64,000 nt of DNA from Cruorifilaria tuberocauda (GCA_013365365.1 JABVXU010000053.1:1-64000); one strand, 5' to 3'. Positions 1-10,380 are shown, counted from the first letter of the stretch. Notes: generated from the sequence alone by a model not told the origin. Numbers and translations are program-made.

Positions 1-7
1 ATTTCGA

Positions 8-384
8 TTACTTCCCTGCCATTGGTGGTCCTCTTGTTCCTTTCGGTCCTTCTGGACCTTCTAGTCCTCGCGGTCCTGCTGGACCTGGTTCTCCTTTAGA
101 CCCTTTTGGTCCTGGACTTCCAGGCGCTCCGGGTAATCCTCGAGGTCCGATGTCACCCGGAACTCCCGGTTCTCCATCTCTTCCATCCTGTCCATCCTCT
201 CCGGGTGGTCCTGGCTCCGTACCTCCTTGCATTGGAAAGCATGCCTATCAACGGAACTCATTTTTGTTTGTTCGTATTACTTGCATTGAAATATAGTCTT
301 TACCTTAGAATCAATTCACGAGGGACCTACTTGAGCCAGAAGGATGGCGCAAATAGCCAGCATGAAAGTACCAAAAGGATTCAT
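8..384 (-). CDS. Short secreted collagen-like protein, copy 1
   Basis: Two exons on the minus strand: 384-331 and 244-8. Exon 1 gives an 18-residue start, [18 protein letters not shown], a clear signal peptide. A phase-0 GT donor (CAA|GTAGGT) joins it to ACFPMQGG followed by about 20 Gly-X-Y triplets (residues about 26-90) and a stop at 8-10, about 96 residues in all. Gly-X-Y repeats are the mark of collagen triple helices, so the product should be secreted and trimeric. It is far shorter than nematode cuticle collagens (roughly 280-350 residues) and lacks their N-terminal non-helical domain and cysteine clusters; one Cys follows the signal peptide. TTTTCAG ends four bases before the ATG, a likely trans-splice acceptor. 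The tail is close to the window edge: the sequence near 8-16 could instead hold a donor (GTAATC), so a further exon outside the window cannot be excluded. Copy 2 lies 2.5 kb away. Confidence 0.75.
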
Positions 385-396
385 TGATCTGAAAAG
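385..396 (-). promoter_or_regulatory. Probable trans-splice acceptor of collagen-like copy 1
   Basis: On the minus strand TTTTCAG is followed by ATCA and the ATG. Copy 2 has the same arrangement at 2913-2923 (TTTTCAG, ACCA, ATG), so the site is conserved in the duplication. Confidence 0.6.
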
Positions 397-2518
397 TTAC
401 AAAATCTGAAATTAATTGATTCATCGATAATTAAAATTTCCCGAATTTCCTGTACAGAATTTTTTAATGTTACAGTAGTCATACTGTTCTGAAATTGCAA
501 TACTTGTGGAATATACAAAAGAAACCACAATAGAAAATCCGCCTGATATGTAAAATTGAAAATCTAAATTGCAAGTCAATAAGCCGAATTTAAGCAAAGA
601 ATTTCTTATTTATGCTGTGAAGTTCGATATCTGATATGAATCCGGTATTCATAAAACAAAGCAGGATGTCAAGAATTCTTTGTGGAATGTTTGCAAGAAA
701 TGTTACACTGAACGGTTAGTGAAAGCTAAACAACCTTTTTAAGGTGAACGGAATGATGATTCGGTTGAGTGATAGAGAAATCAATCAAATCGATTGATAG
801 TGAATGAAGTTGCAGTGAAGAGTTCGGGTTTCAAACCCACAAAAACCAAAAGTTACTGATATAGGTTATTTGCAGATAAGTAATTTTTTTTTAGGAATTT
901 CACGATGAAAATTACATGACTCGTCATGTTCAACGGAAGTAAAGAATTGTAATGAAGTTGTCAAATGATCTATGATAGTAATCTTGAGGGGGTAGAATAT
1001 CTGATTCCTTGATTTTGATTTCAATAAGTTGATGAAGGCTAAGGGGTGATGTTGGATTTTAGTAGTAAAGGACTGTTTTTTCCCATGATTATTAACAGCT
1101 TAACGTAACCGTATTGTACTACTGTAGCTACAGTACTGCCGTAAAGATAGTACTGTAAAGACCTTTACAGTAGGAAAGATATATGCGTCCTTTTTAGATT
1201 ATATCAATCCTATTTTATTTATTTTTAAATTAAATTGATTTTCTGGTTTCATCGGTTTTAAAAGGTGTATAATTGAAGGAATATCAAATAATGCTACTGC
1301 TTCTTCGTGAATTTCAATATCGATTGATTGAAAATTTTATCTATCTTACATAAGATAAAACTTATCTCATAGATCCTTCCATTTTTTTTGGAAGATAATT
1401 TTAATCAATGACAAATAATGCTGCTGCCTCTTCTGCATGACCATAGCTTAAAATAATACTATACTACCGTGGCGCAACTACAGTACTACCGCAACGATAA
1501 TACTGTAAAGACCTATACAGTAGGAAAATATATGCGTCTTTTTTTACTGTATGCCGTAGTTGGAAACAGCTTAAATAAATATTATTTTTCTCCAAATATT
1601 TCATTTTTAACTCGAAAACAATATTTTGATATTCATTATCACAATGATCATTGTAGCGAAAATCACAAGGATCACTTTGTCAAATTTCAACTTTTGAAGT
1701 AACAGATTATTGATTGATTGGAATTGCTAACTTTATTTTCAACTTTTTTTTGATGATAACGGATAATTGATCGTCAACTTGAAGAAAGAATTTTTTTTTA
1801 TTCATATTAGGAAGTTATTTATATTAAATTTTAACATGACATTTTTCAGAATTTGTAAAACAAGGAAGCATTTGAAAATCAATACTAGATAATACTATTA
1901 ATAAAAATTGGACAATCTTTTTTCATGATAATTTAAAATTCCTCACAAATGTTATAATTCAAATCGATTCGTTCATTTAATACTTCAATTTTATTCTTTA
2001 TTTCAACTTAATTAATTAACGCTGCAAAAAACATTAAAACAGAAATATTAAAATAATGGTACTCACTCTTAAGTTAATAATGCACCAAATTCTGATCTAA
2101 AAAACCATCAATTGAAAATGCTCATGATCATGAGTTACAAAAAAACTCTTTATTTGAAACTTGTATAATTAGCTGTTGCTTAAAACAAAACATTTGGAAC
2201 ATTTAAAGGATTCCCCGTTAACTAATAAATTAAAGCTGATCCTCAAAATATCATCAGAAACATTTGAAAATGCAATGATAAATCGTAATTTGATAATATA
2301 TAACTTTGAACTTGATAACTTTAAAACAAAAACTTTGATTTGTATAATTCTTAAATTTCATAAAATTCCATTAAGGTATCAACAATAATTTCAGGTTTAC
2401 CAGTTTTATATTACAGTGGGAGGGATGAATCAGGAATAGGTTGATGCAAAACAAAATAAGAGAACTGATATCAGTGAACCGTAAAATCTCTACTTTGTTA
2501 TTAGCATTTCGCATTCCA
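389..2518. other. Spacer between the two collagen-like genes
   Basis: No coding exon recognised. The part from about 389 to 850 is the upstream region of copy 1 and is related to about 2917-3490 upstream of copy 2. Two similar about 95-bp blocks at 1098-1195 and 1453-1550 share TAATACTGTAAAGACC and ACAGTAGGAAA and contain small palindromes (for example TACTGTAGCTACAGTA in the first). The word CAAATAATGCT followed by CTGC and TCTTC also occurs twice, at about 1286 and 1411. The rest is AT-rich DNA in which I see nothing. Confidence 0.5.
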
Positions 2519-2912
2519 TCACCCCATAGGTGGTCCATTTGTTCCTTTCGGTCCTTCTGCACCTTCTAGTCCTCGCGGTCCTGCTGGACCTGGGTCTCCT
2601 TTTGCCCCTTTTGGTCCCGGATTTCCAGGCGGTCCGGGTAATCCTCGAGGTCCGATGTCTCCTCGAATTCCTGGTTCTCCATCTCTTCCATCCTGTCCAT
2701 CCTCTCCGGGTGGTCCTGGCTCTGTACCTCCTTGCATTGGAAAGCATGCCTAAAAACGAAATTCACGCAAGCTTAGTATTTTTCATGCAGCATATACTGA
2801 AATTTTATATAGCTTAAATCTTTCACTTAATTGCTTCAATTCACGGAAAACTTGCTTGAGCCACAAAAATGGCGCAAATGACTACTAGCGGGAAGATACC
2901 GAACAGATTCAT
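2519..2912 (-). CDS. Short secreted collagen-like protein, copy 2
   Basis: Paralogue of the gene at 8-384 with the same two-exon plan: exon 1 2912-2856 ([19 protein letters not shown], signal peptide) and exon 2 2749-2519 (ACFPMQGG, then about 20 Gly-X-Y triplets, ending GPPMG and a TGA stop). The protein is about 95 residues. The homologous donor position here reads CAA|GCAAGT, so the intron is GC-AG rather than GT-AG; the only nearby GT donor would throw the collagen exon out of frame. The acceptor is TTTTTAG. TTTTCAG precedes the ATG by four bases, matching copy 1, and suggests trans-splicing. Helix sequence differs from copy 1 by conservative changes (for example IRGDIG for VPGDIG), so the reading frame seems to be kept by selection. 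Function beyond a small extracellular collagen is unknown. Confidence 0.72.
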
Positions 2913-2916
2913 TGGT

Positions 2917-3600
2917 CTGAAAAGATAAAATTGACTCTGTACTCGTTGGTAGCTAAAATTTCTCAAAATTCCTGCGCTCAAAGCAAATTACGTGAGTTTA
3001 CATGAGCTTAGTTACACTTACGTGTACCAAATTATCCTTCACCTATATATCTATCTATATGATACATCTAGATCATTTTATAATTTTGATTTAATGCTAA
3101 AAAAAATTTCTAATATTTTTTGAAATATAAATGAAACAAATTGCAGCAGAAAATCCATCTGTTAAAGGATTTAAAGATCAATTTAATAAATTAAATTTCA
3201 CCAGTGAAATTTTCTATTTATGTTGTTGATAGGTCTGATGTGATGATAGGTTTGACACATCTGATATGAACATCTTTCCGGAATTTTTAAAACAAAGGAG
3301 CATTTCAAGAATTCTTCCGGGAATAGCTGCAAATGAATGAGAGAGAAAATGCAACATTAAACTGAGCATTGACGATATCCATGAACCTTTTAAGTGAACG
3401 AAATGAAAATTTGATTAACTGATAAAGAAATCGATAGTTGATCGAGAATGAAGATCGGTGAGTTTTAAGCCTTGAAAAAAAACCTAAATTATTGAGGTAT
3501 CAATTATTTTAGATTAATTCAGAGATTTTAGAGTAAGTTTAATAAATAAACAAAATTAATCCTTATTATCATATATCTTGTTGAGTACTTCGAAATTTTT
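2917..3600. other. Upstream region of copy 2, part of the segmental duplication
   Basis: Related to about 389-850: both contain the order TCTGATATGAA, AAAACAAAG, TCAAGAATTCTT, a Gly-poor AT tract, CCTTTT with AAGTGAACG, and GATAAAGAAATCGAT-like words. At about 2991-3075 lies a diverged copy of the 169-bp unit found next door (ATGAGCTTAGTT followed by an ACGTGT-like and a TATATCTA segment). No exon recognised. Confidence 0.5.
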
Positions 3601-3930
3601 GCTTCATGTGAGCTTAGTTCACGTGTGCTAAGTTGCCTTTCTCTCCTATATCTACGTGATATATTCAGATTACTGGCTTATCGTTTATGTTTCTACGTCA
3701 TTTATCACGTCATAATTTTGTTTGGCACTGGTTGAACAAAAATGGCCTAATTACAATCAGATTTTTTTTGCTTCACGTGAGCTTAGTTCACGTGTGCTAA
3801 GTTGCCTTTCCCTCCTATATCTACGTGATATATTCAGATTACTGGCTTATCGTTTATGTTTCTACGTCATTTATCACGTCATAATTTTGTTTAGCACTCG
3901 TTGAACAAAAATAGCCTAATTACATTTAGG
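3601..3930. repeat. Tandem repeat, two copies of a 169-bp unit
   Basis: The unit beginning GCTTCATGTGAGCTTAG at 3601 recurs at 3770 as GCTTCACGTGAGCTTAG, with near identity through the end of the unit (TGGCCTAATTACA). The unit holds CACGTGTGCTAAG, CTACGTGATATATTCAG, a TTATCGTTTATG core and two ACGTCA words. Part of it reappears in inverted orientation at 4195-4450. Confidence 0.8.
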
Positions 3931-4189
3931 CTTTGATTAGAATTTAGCAAAGTTATGTCTGAAAAATTTAATTTATTAACACTTGCGTCATATTTTTCTT
4001 CGTATTTTGTCGATAAGAAAAGTTTTAATTGCTTTTGTTTTAATTTAATTTCTTATTGCTTTTGATATGTTACAAATTATGAATTAATTTCTAATATGTT
4101 AATTTAAATTGATCTCTGAAAATCATTTTCTGTTTTATATTTATTTCTAATTTACAGCCTTCAGTTATGACCACGTTGACGAATCACGT

Positions 4190-4455
4190 AGATAAAGAGG
4201 AATTAAAGTTGACGGTAAATGACGTAAACATAAACGATAAGCGAATGAATGACCATTCTGAGTATATCACGCAAATAAACAAGAATTAAAGTTGACGGTA
4301 AATGACGTAAGCATATAAACGCTAAGCGAATGAGTGACTAATCTTAGTATATCACGCAAATAAACAAGAATTAAAGTTGACGGTAAATGACGTAAGCATA
4401 TAAACGCTAAGCAAATGAATGACCAATCTGAGTATATCACGCAAATAAACAAGAA
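4190..4455. repeat. Tandem repeat, three copies of an about 85-bp unit, inverted relative to the 3.6-kb array
   Basis: Three copies of GAATTAAAGTTGACGGTAAA then TGACGTAA, CATAAACG, TAAGCGAATGA, and GAGTATATCACGCAAATAA start at about 4199, 4285 and 4370. The reverse complement of the unit matches the middle of the 169-bp unit at 3601-3930 (ATATCACG, CAGATTACT or CTGAGT, ATAAACGATAAG, AAATGACGT). The two arrays thus form the arms of a large imperfect inverted repeat around an AT-rich centre at about 3930-4190. Confidence 0.75.
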
Positions 4456-5059
4456 ATATTAAACTTGATTATAATCATGAACAGGGAGATTAGCATAAAG
4501 TTACCATTTGAAATAGACGTGTTACGTGTTAAATATAAGTAAATATTTCGAGATTTACGTTACGTTTCTCCTCCTATCACTTTATTGTGCTCAATCATAA
4601 GACAAATAAATAATTTACTATATAAAATTTTTATGAAATTCAATTGAGAGAATGCAGTCGATGAGATAAAGCTAAAAAGCCTAGGCTAAAAGTCTAGTAG
4701 CCATGCCAACTACATTCATTTCATGTTTTCTCAATATTTTTTTATATTTTCTACTCATACTTTAATTAATTATTGAAAGTATTGACTATCACTATTTTAT
4801 CAATTTTTTAAATTTTCATTCGATTAAAATTTTCTCACACTGATAAAAAGATTTTACACTTACAAAACCATTACTTTAATATTAACAAGAGAATATTTCA
4901 TTGATAAGAAGAATGTTGGAAATATAACTTTTAATAAAGAGTATAAATTAACTTTCATTTCTTTACTTTAACATAATATCTGATATTGAAAGTATAACTA
5001 TTGGTAAAGGGTATAAATTAACTTTACTATATTTAACTTATCACAATATCTAATATTAA

Positions 5060-5210
5060 AAGAATTCAGTGATAACATATATCTATCAGTGATAGCATAA
5101 TCTATCAGTGATAACATATAACTATCAGTGATGACATAATCTATCAGTGATAACATACAACTATCAGTGATAACATATAACTATCAGTGATAACATACAT
5201 CTAAAGTACA
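5060..5210. repeat. Minisatellite, about 19-20 bp unit CTATCAGTGATAACATA
   Basis: At least seven head-to-tail copies of CTATCAGTGATAACATATA with small variants. The core TATCAGTGATA is an imperfect palindrome. The flanks at 4460-5060 and 5210-5880 are AT-rich with no recognisable exon. Confidence 0.85.
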
Positions 5211-5884
5211 TGAAGTTTTTTTTTTATCACTAATTTTCTTCCTTAAAATTTCCAACCATATTTCAATCTTTAACTTATCACAATATATCTAATATTGAAA
5301 AAGATAAAAAGACTAATTTGGCAGTTTGACTTTTTTACTGATTCTAAAATTGATAAATGATTAATGATGCTCTTCAGTGATAATTTATATATCTAAACTA
5401 GGTGAAGTTTTTTTCCACACTTACCTTTTTTTAATTTTTAACTTTTTTTAAATTTTATAATAACAGAATATTTAATTCTCCTCTTCAACTTATCCGTTTA
5501 TTTTGTATTGATTTAATCAATTTTCTACTTTACTTTAAAAAATTGATAAAGTAGTGAAATATCTCAGAACAGAAAATAAACCATGAAAATGGATTAAGGC
5601 TTAAGGCTTGTCTATACAATTTGAGTAATTCGTTTCTATTTTTTTCCGGTTTCTTTTTTTTTTTTGTATCTAACAATATAAAACTCTTGGGAAATTATAA
5701 AACGTCATTGAAAAACGAACTTTTATTTTTTCTCATTTTTCGTTTTTATTTTTTTCCTTCCTATCTTACATTTTTTATATATCAATTAATATAAAAAAAC
5801 AAAAATACTCTTAGAAATTTTGCTTAAAACTTTACTTGTGTAGTTTTTTTAGGATAGTAATTTCATTTAGTTAAGTTTAACTAA

Positions 5885-6235
5885 TCGAATGATAAAAATG
5901 TTTATGATTGTCTGAATATGACTATGATTGTTTGAATATGATTATGATTGTTTGATTATTATTATTTATGATTATGATTGTTTGATTATGATTATTTACG
6001 ATTATGATTGTTTGTTTATGATTATTTATGAATATGATTATGATTGTTTGAATATGTTCATTTATGGAAATGAATATGATTGTTTGATTATGATTATTTA
6101 TGAATATGATTATGATTGTTTTAAAATGTTTATTTACAGATATGATATGATTATTTATGAATGCGATCATGAGTGTTTGAATATGACTATTTATGAATAT
6201 CATTATGATTATTCAATATTAAAATGATTAATGAT
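5885..6235. repeat. Minisatellite of GATTATGATTGTTTGA-type units
   Basis: Degenerate head-to-tail copies of short units such as ATGATTATGATTGTTTG and ATTTATGAATATG. Both strands stay open for over 280 bases because the repeat lacks stop codons in one frame each; the resulting translations are low-complexity (repeated YDYDCL or NNHNQTI) and are not regarded as proteins. Confidence 0.8.
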
Positions 6236-6499
6236 TAAGATTAAATGAAGTTATTATCGAAAACAAAAGGGAAGAATATAAGTAAAAATATTACTGCTTA
6301 TTTGTAAAATGAAATTTAAATTCATATGCTTCTCCTTGATCGATCATCATTTTTCACGTTATTTCACGTGAAGCTAAAAATAATTTGTGTTAAGATTCAA
6401 GAAGTAATTAGTTATCGTTGTAGGAATCAATAAACGTATTACAAATTTGATTTATTTGCTGATTTATTGCTTAATTCTTTTTTCCGATGCTCGCATCGA

Positions 6500-7175
6500 A
6501 TTATATTCTACGTGTGTTGTTGATCATATTTTACGTGTATTTATTTCACGTTTATCAGTATTCATTTCACGTTTATTAGTTATTGAAAAACAGAAAAATA
6601 TTGTAGAAAATGATTTAAAGAGCATTTTTAGGAAGCTTTTTTATTATTTTTACTTCACTATTTTTTTATTCGCTTATACACGTATTGTTTACGATATTGT
6701 ACGTGTTTCAGATCACGTCTTATCTCTTTTACATTTTTTACTTTACGTTATTGAAAATATTACTAGAGAAAATAATGTAAGTGGCATTTTTAGATTTCTT
6801 TTTATTAGCATACTTTATCATTTTTCAATGCTTACTTATAGATATTATTGGTGATATCGTACGTGTCCTATTTCACTTTTTGCCTCATTCCATAAATTTC
6901 ACGTTTATTGTTTACTTCATTATTTTCTTCAATGCTTACATGTGTCGTTGATGATATCATATGTATCTTATTATACATATTTCACGTTTGTTGCTTACTT
7001 CATTTTTTTAAACCTATATGTATTATTAATGATAACGTACGTGTCTCACTTGACGTTTCACTTCATTTCATATATTTCACGTTAATTGCTTATTTCATTA
7101 TTGTTTTCGATGCTTACACGTATCGTTGATGATATCGTACGTGACTGAAATATTTCACGTTCACGTTATTGAAAA
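6500..7175. repeat. Degenerate tandem repeat, about 110-115 bp unit
   Basis: Repeated order of GTTGATGATATCGTACGTGT, ATTTCACGTT, ATTGTTTACTTCATT and CAATGCTTAC, seen at least five times with drift. Words TTTCACGTT and GATATCGTACGTG are the best conserved. A 135-codon open frame at 6447-6854 falls inside and is most likely an accident of the repeat. Confidence 0.7.
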
Positions 7176-7422
7176 ATATTACTCGATAAAATGAAGTAAA
7201 TAGCATATTTTTCTTACTTTAAAGGATGCATAACGGATAAAAGAAAGAGAAGATGGAAGGAAAAGATAAGAAGAAAAAAGTGTTCAAAGAAAAAGTGCGA
7301 CGAATTTGGAGAGAAATGACGTGAATAAAAAAGTAAGTAAAGAAGAGAGAAAGGGATGAATTGAAAATGTAAGGAATCAAGTATCTTATTCTTTCTCAAG
7401 TGAAATAAGTAAAGCACTACAA

Positions 7423-7452
7423 AGAGAGAGAGAGAGAGAGGGAGAGAGAGGG
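7423..7452. repeat. GA microsatellite
   Basis: An uninterrupted AG run followed by GGGAGAGAGAGGG. The purine-rich tract at 7230-7420 next to it is non-coding as far as I can see. Confidence 0.9.
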
Positions 7453-7674
7453 TAAGCTTATTTCCCTTCCTTTTTCATTTCAAAGTTAAATGATGTCTTT
7501 TTAGCTATTGGTGATCAATCAGCAAAAGGGAAACCGTTTTCACTGTTTAGCTATTTTAGTTAGAATCACAAAAAAAAAGAAGTACTAGAAGTAAGTGAGA
7601 GTAAATTAAAATTACGAAAAGATATCAAGGAGGAAAGAAGAAGATGATAAGAAAATTGACGTGGATAAGTTCAT

Positions 7675-8060
7675 GTTGGTAGTTTAGTTTCACGTAAGTT
7701 AATCTTATTCCTACTTTTTTTACTTTCACGTTTCTTCCTCTCTTCTCGTTTTAGTTTCACATAAATTAATACTATTCTTGCTTTTTAAACTTTCACGTTT
7801 CTTCCTCTCTTCTTCTCATTTTAGTTTCACGTGTGTTAATCCTATTCTTACTTCCTTTACCTTAAGATATGAATGAGAGAAAAAGTAAATGATAAGAAGA
7901 TTGACTATGATAAGTCTATAATGATAGTTTAGTTTCATTTACTAAGTTAATCCTACTATTACTTTTTAAGCTTCCACGTTTCTTCTGCTCTTCTTCTCAT
8001 TTTAATTTCACGTAAGTTAATTCTATTCTTACTTTTTCTTACTCTAACCTTTTAAAATTT
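7675..8060. repeat. Degenerate tandem repeat, about 70-75 bp unit
   Basis: Recurrent TAGTTTCACGTAAGTTAAT, CTATTCTTACTTTTT, CTTTCACGTTTCTTCC and TCTTCTCATTT blocks, with at least four units starting near 7681, 7753, 7825 and 7925. A pyrimidine-rich strand carries the ACGT words. Confidence 0.75.
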
Positions 8061-8135
8061 CAAGTTTCATGCTCTCTTCTCATTATTTCTTGAAATCTTT
8101 GAATATTCTAAATGTTTTGTCATAATTTTTGAGTG

Positions 8136-8138
<3 letters not shown>

Positions 8139-8177
<39 letters not shown>
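8139..8177. repeat. TC microsatellite
   Basis: About 19 TC dinucleotides on the plus strand. Open frames crossing it (Ser-Leu runs) are artefacts. Confidence 0.95.
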
Positions 8178-8180
<3 letters not shown>

Positions 8181-8305
8181 CTTTCCTTTGAATTTTTCCA
8201 AGTGTTATGGGATAATTTTGAAGTATCCGAAGTATACACTATTCACGTCAGCTTATTTTGCTTAATTATCATTTTGAAAAATCGAAAATATCCTGTCACT
8301 CTTGT

Positions 8306-8450
8306 TTCTCCATGATTCACTGATATAATCAACTGATATCTTTAAATATACTCTCCATGATTTACTGATATAATCAACTGATATCTCTAAATATACTCTC
8401 CATGATTTACTGATATAATCAACTGATATCTCTAAATATACTCGTAATGA
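8306..8450. repeat. Tandem repeat, 45-bp unit, about three copies
   Basis: The unit CTCCATGATT, ACTGATATAATCAACTGATA, TCTCTAAATATACT is repeated at 8308, 8353 and 8398 with one or two changes, followed by a decayed copy to about 8480. Confidence 0.85.
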
Positions 8451-8754
8451 TTATCAATTGATATCAATAAATATATACGCTTATCATTAAATTCTCTTAG
8501 TTGAGAGAAAAATTTTGCTGGTAGCTTCTTCGTTGTCAATTTTAAATGATAAAAATGGGAATGCTGGATTAGCTAGCTAATCAAGCCTTCAAGAGCTTCC
8601 ATAAAATTCATCGATTTATAATAGCTATAAAGGAGAGGAGGGAAAGATGAAATGAAAATAGTATTAGCTTATCGGATGTTAGCTGTAGATTCCATTCATT
8701 CATTCATTCATTTATTCAATCTGTCAACAAAATATCGGTCATTTCTCTCCTTTA

Positions 8755-9360
8755 TGTTACTTCAACGTCTTTTAACGTAAGTAAGTAATCATTTGCAGTA
8801 TTTACGTGAGAAATCTCTATCATACGTATATATAGTAATCATACAAAGCATTGGTCATTTGTTTTATGTCATTTCAACGTCTTTTAACGGAAGCTTTAAC
8901 GTAAGTAAGTAATCATTTGCAGTATTTACGTGAGAAATTTTTATCATGCGTATATATAGTAATCATACAAAGTATTGGTCATTTCAACGTCTTCTAACGT
9001 AAGCTTGAACGTAAGTAAGTACTCATTTTTAGTATTTAAGTGAGAAATTTCTATATAGAGTAATCGTACATAATATCAGTCATTTCTCTTTCTTGTTAAT
9101 TCAACGTCTTATAACGTGAGCTTTAACGTAACACGTATATAGTAATCATATAAAATATCGGTCCTGACGTAAGCTTTAATGTAAGTAAGTAATCATTTTT
9201 AGTATTTAAGTGAGAAATTTCTATCATACCTATATATAGTAATCATACAAAGTATTGGTCATTTGCTTTATGTCATTTTAACGTTTTTTTAACGTAAACT
9301 TTAACGTAAGTAAGTATTCATTTTTAGTATTTAAGTGAGAAATTTCTATCTTATGAATAT
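8755..9360. repeat. Tandem repeat, about 124-bp unit, about five copies
   Basis: GCAGTATTTACGTGAGAAAT recurs at 8795 and 8919 (period 124) and in diverged form to about 9350. Each unit also has TATATATAGTAATCATACA, GGTCATTT, TTCAACGTCTT and AACGTAAGTAAGTAATCAT. Copy length shrinks in the centre where a part is deleted. Confidence 0.8.
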
Positions 9361-9454
9361 ATACTAATAAATGCAAATACTTTGTTTGAATATGAATAAA
9401 AATTACATGATGAAAACAAAGTAAATAATATGATTTTACGTAATCACGTGAATT

Positions 9455-9640
9455 GTTTGTTATTATTATGATTGTGACTATGATTACAATTGTATTATGA
9501 GGAATTTTCGCTCAATTTTTAAATAAAAATTTTAAAATAAGGTAAACAATATGATTTTACATTATCATATTACAATGATTGTGATTATGATTATGATTAT
9601 ATTATGATTATAATTGTATCATGAGGAATTTTCGAGTAAT
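9455..9640. repeat. Short duplicated block with ATGATTATGATTA tract
   Basis: The segment AATTGTAT(C/T)ATGAGGAATTTTCG occurs at about 9488 and 9611, each preceded by a GATTATGATTATG-like tract. The two copies are about 120 bp apart. Confidence 0.6.
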
Positions 9641-9911
9641 TTCTCAGGCTATTACTTTTTTTTTTTTTTGAAAAATAACAAGCGAGAAATATTAATTAAT
9701 AAATCCTGAAAATGAAAAAAATCATGAACGATTCATGAAGCTGAGTTTATTATAAACTATTTTATTCTTATTTATTTTGCTTGGCTTCATGTATAAGTAA
9801 AGTTATGTCGAAATAAAGATACTTATGAGTCATTCTTTTCTTGGCTTTTCAAAGCTTACAAACCACTAAAGGATAAGCCTAAAGCCAAAATTGGCTCATA
9901 ATATGCATCAA

Positions 9912-9924
9912 TCCTCTCTCTTCC

Positions 9925-9959
<35 letters not shown>
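9912..9959. repeat. TC microsatellite, interrupted
   Basis: CTCTCTC runs with two CC interruptions, then a pure TC run. Confidence 0.9.
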
Positions 9960-10380
9960 TTTCTCTTCTCATCATTTATAGCTATTGGCATTTACTGTTG
10001 TTATCATCCTCATTTGCTCTCTGATTTTTTTCTTCAATTTATCTCTCTCGCTTTTCTCATCGTTTTCGTTCCATAGAAATAATCATTTTTGATTGATATA
10101 AAGTATTTTTGATAAAATGAAATTTAGTATTTTAACTTTACTTTTAACTTTAATTTGATTTTCCATCCATTTTAACTTTCATTTTAACTTTAATTTTGCT
10201 TTATTTTCATCTTAACATTCATTTAATTAAAATAAAATTTTGAAAAGAATTTTAACAATTGAAATTGATTAAATTTAAAATAGCAATTATAAAAGAATAT
10301 AACAATTAAATTATTTTAAATGATTATTTTCCACTCGATCAATTGATTGAATTTAATGTAACTTTATATTTTAATTTAAT

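Noticed and set aside
825..845. GTTCGGGTTTCAAACCCAC resembling a tRNA T-arm
   Set aside because: No matching acceptor stem, D-arm or anticodon arm could be found around it.
2490..2817. Arg/Thr-rich and Leu/Val-rich open frames overlapping the collagen exon
   Set aside because: They are other-frame shadows of the GC-richer Gly-X-Y exon; only the collagen frame has a signal peptide exon and conservation between the two copies.
5090..5103. CTATCAGTGATAG identical to the core of a bacterial tet operator
   Set aside because: It sits in a degenerate AT-rich minisatellite whose other copies lack the match; nothing else bacterial or vector-like is nearby. Coincidence.
5922..6227. Open frames of 93-99 codons on both strands
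   Set aside because: Low-complexity products of the GATTATGATTGTTTGA minisatellite.
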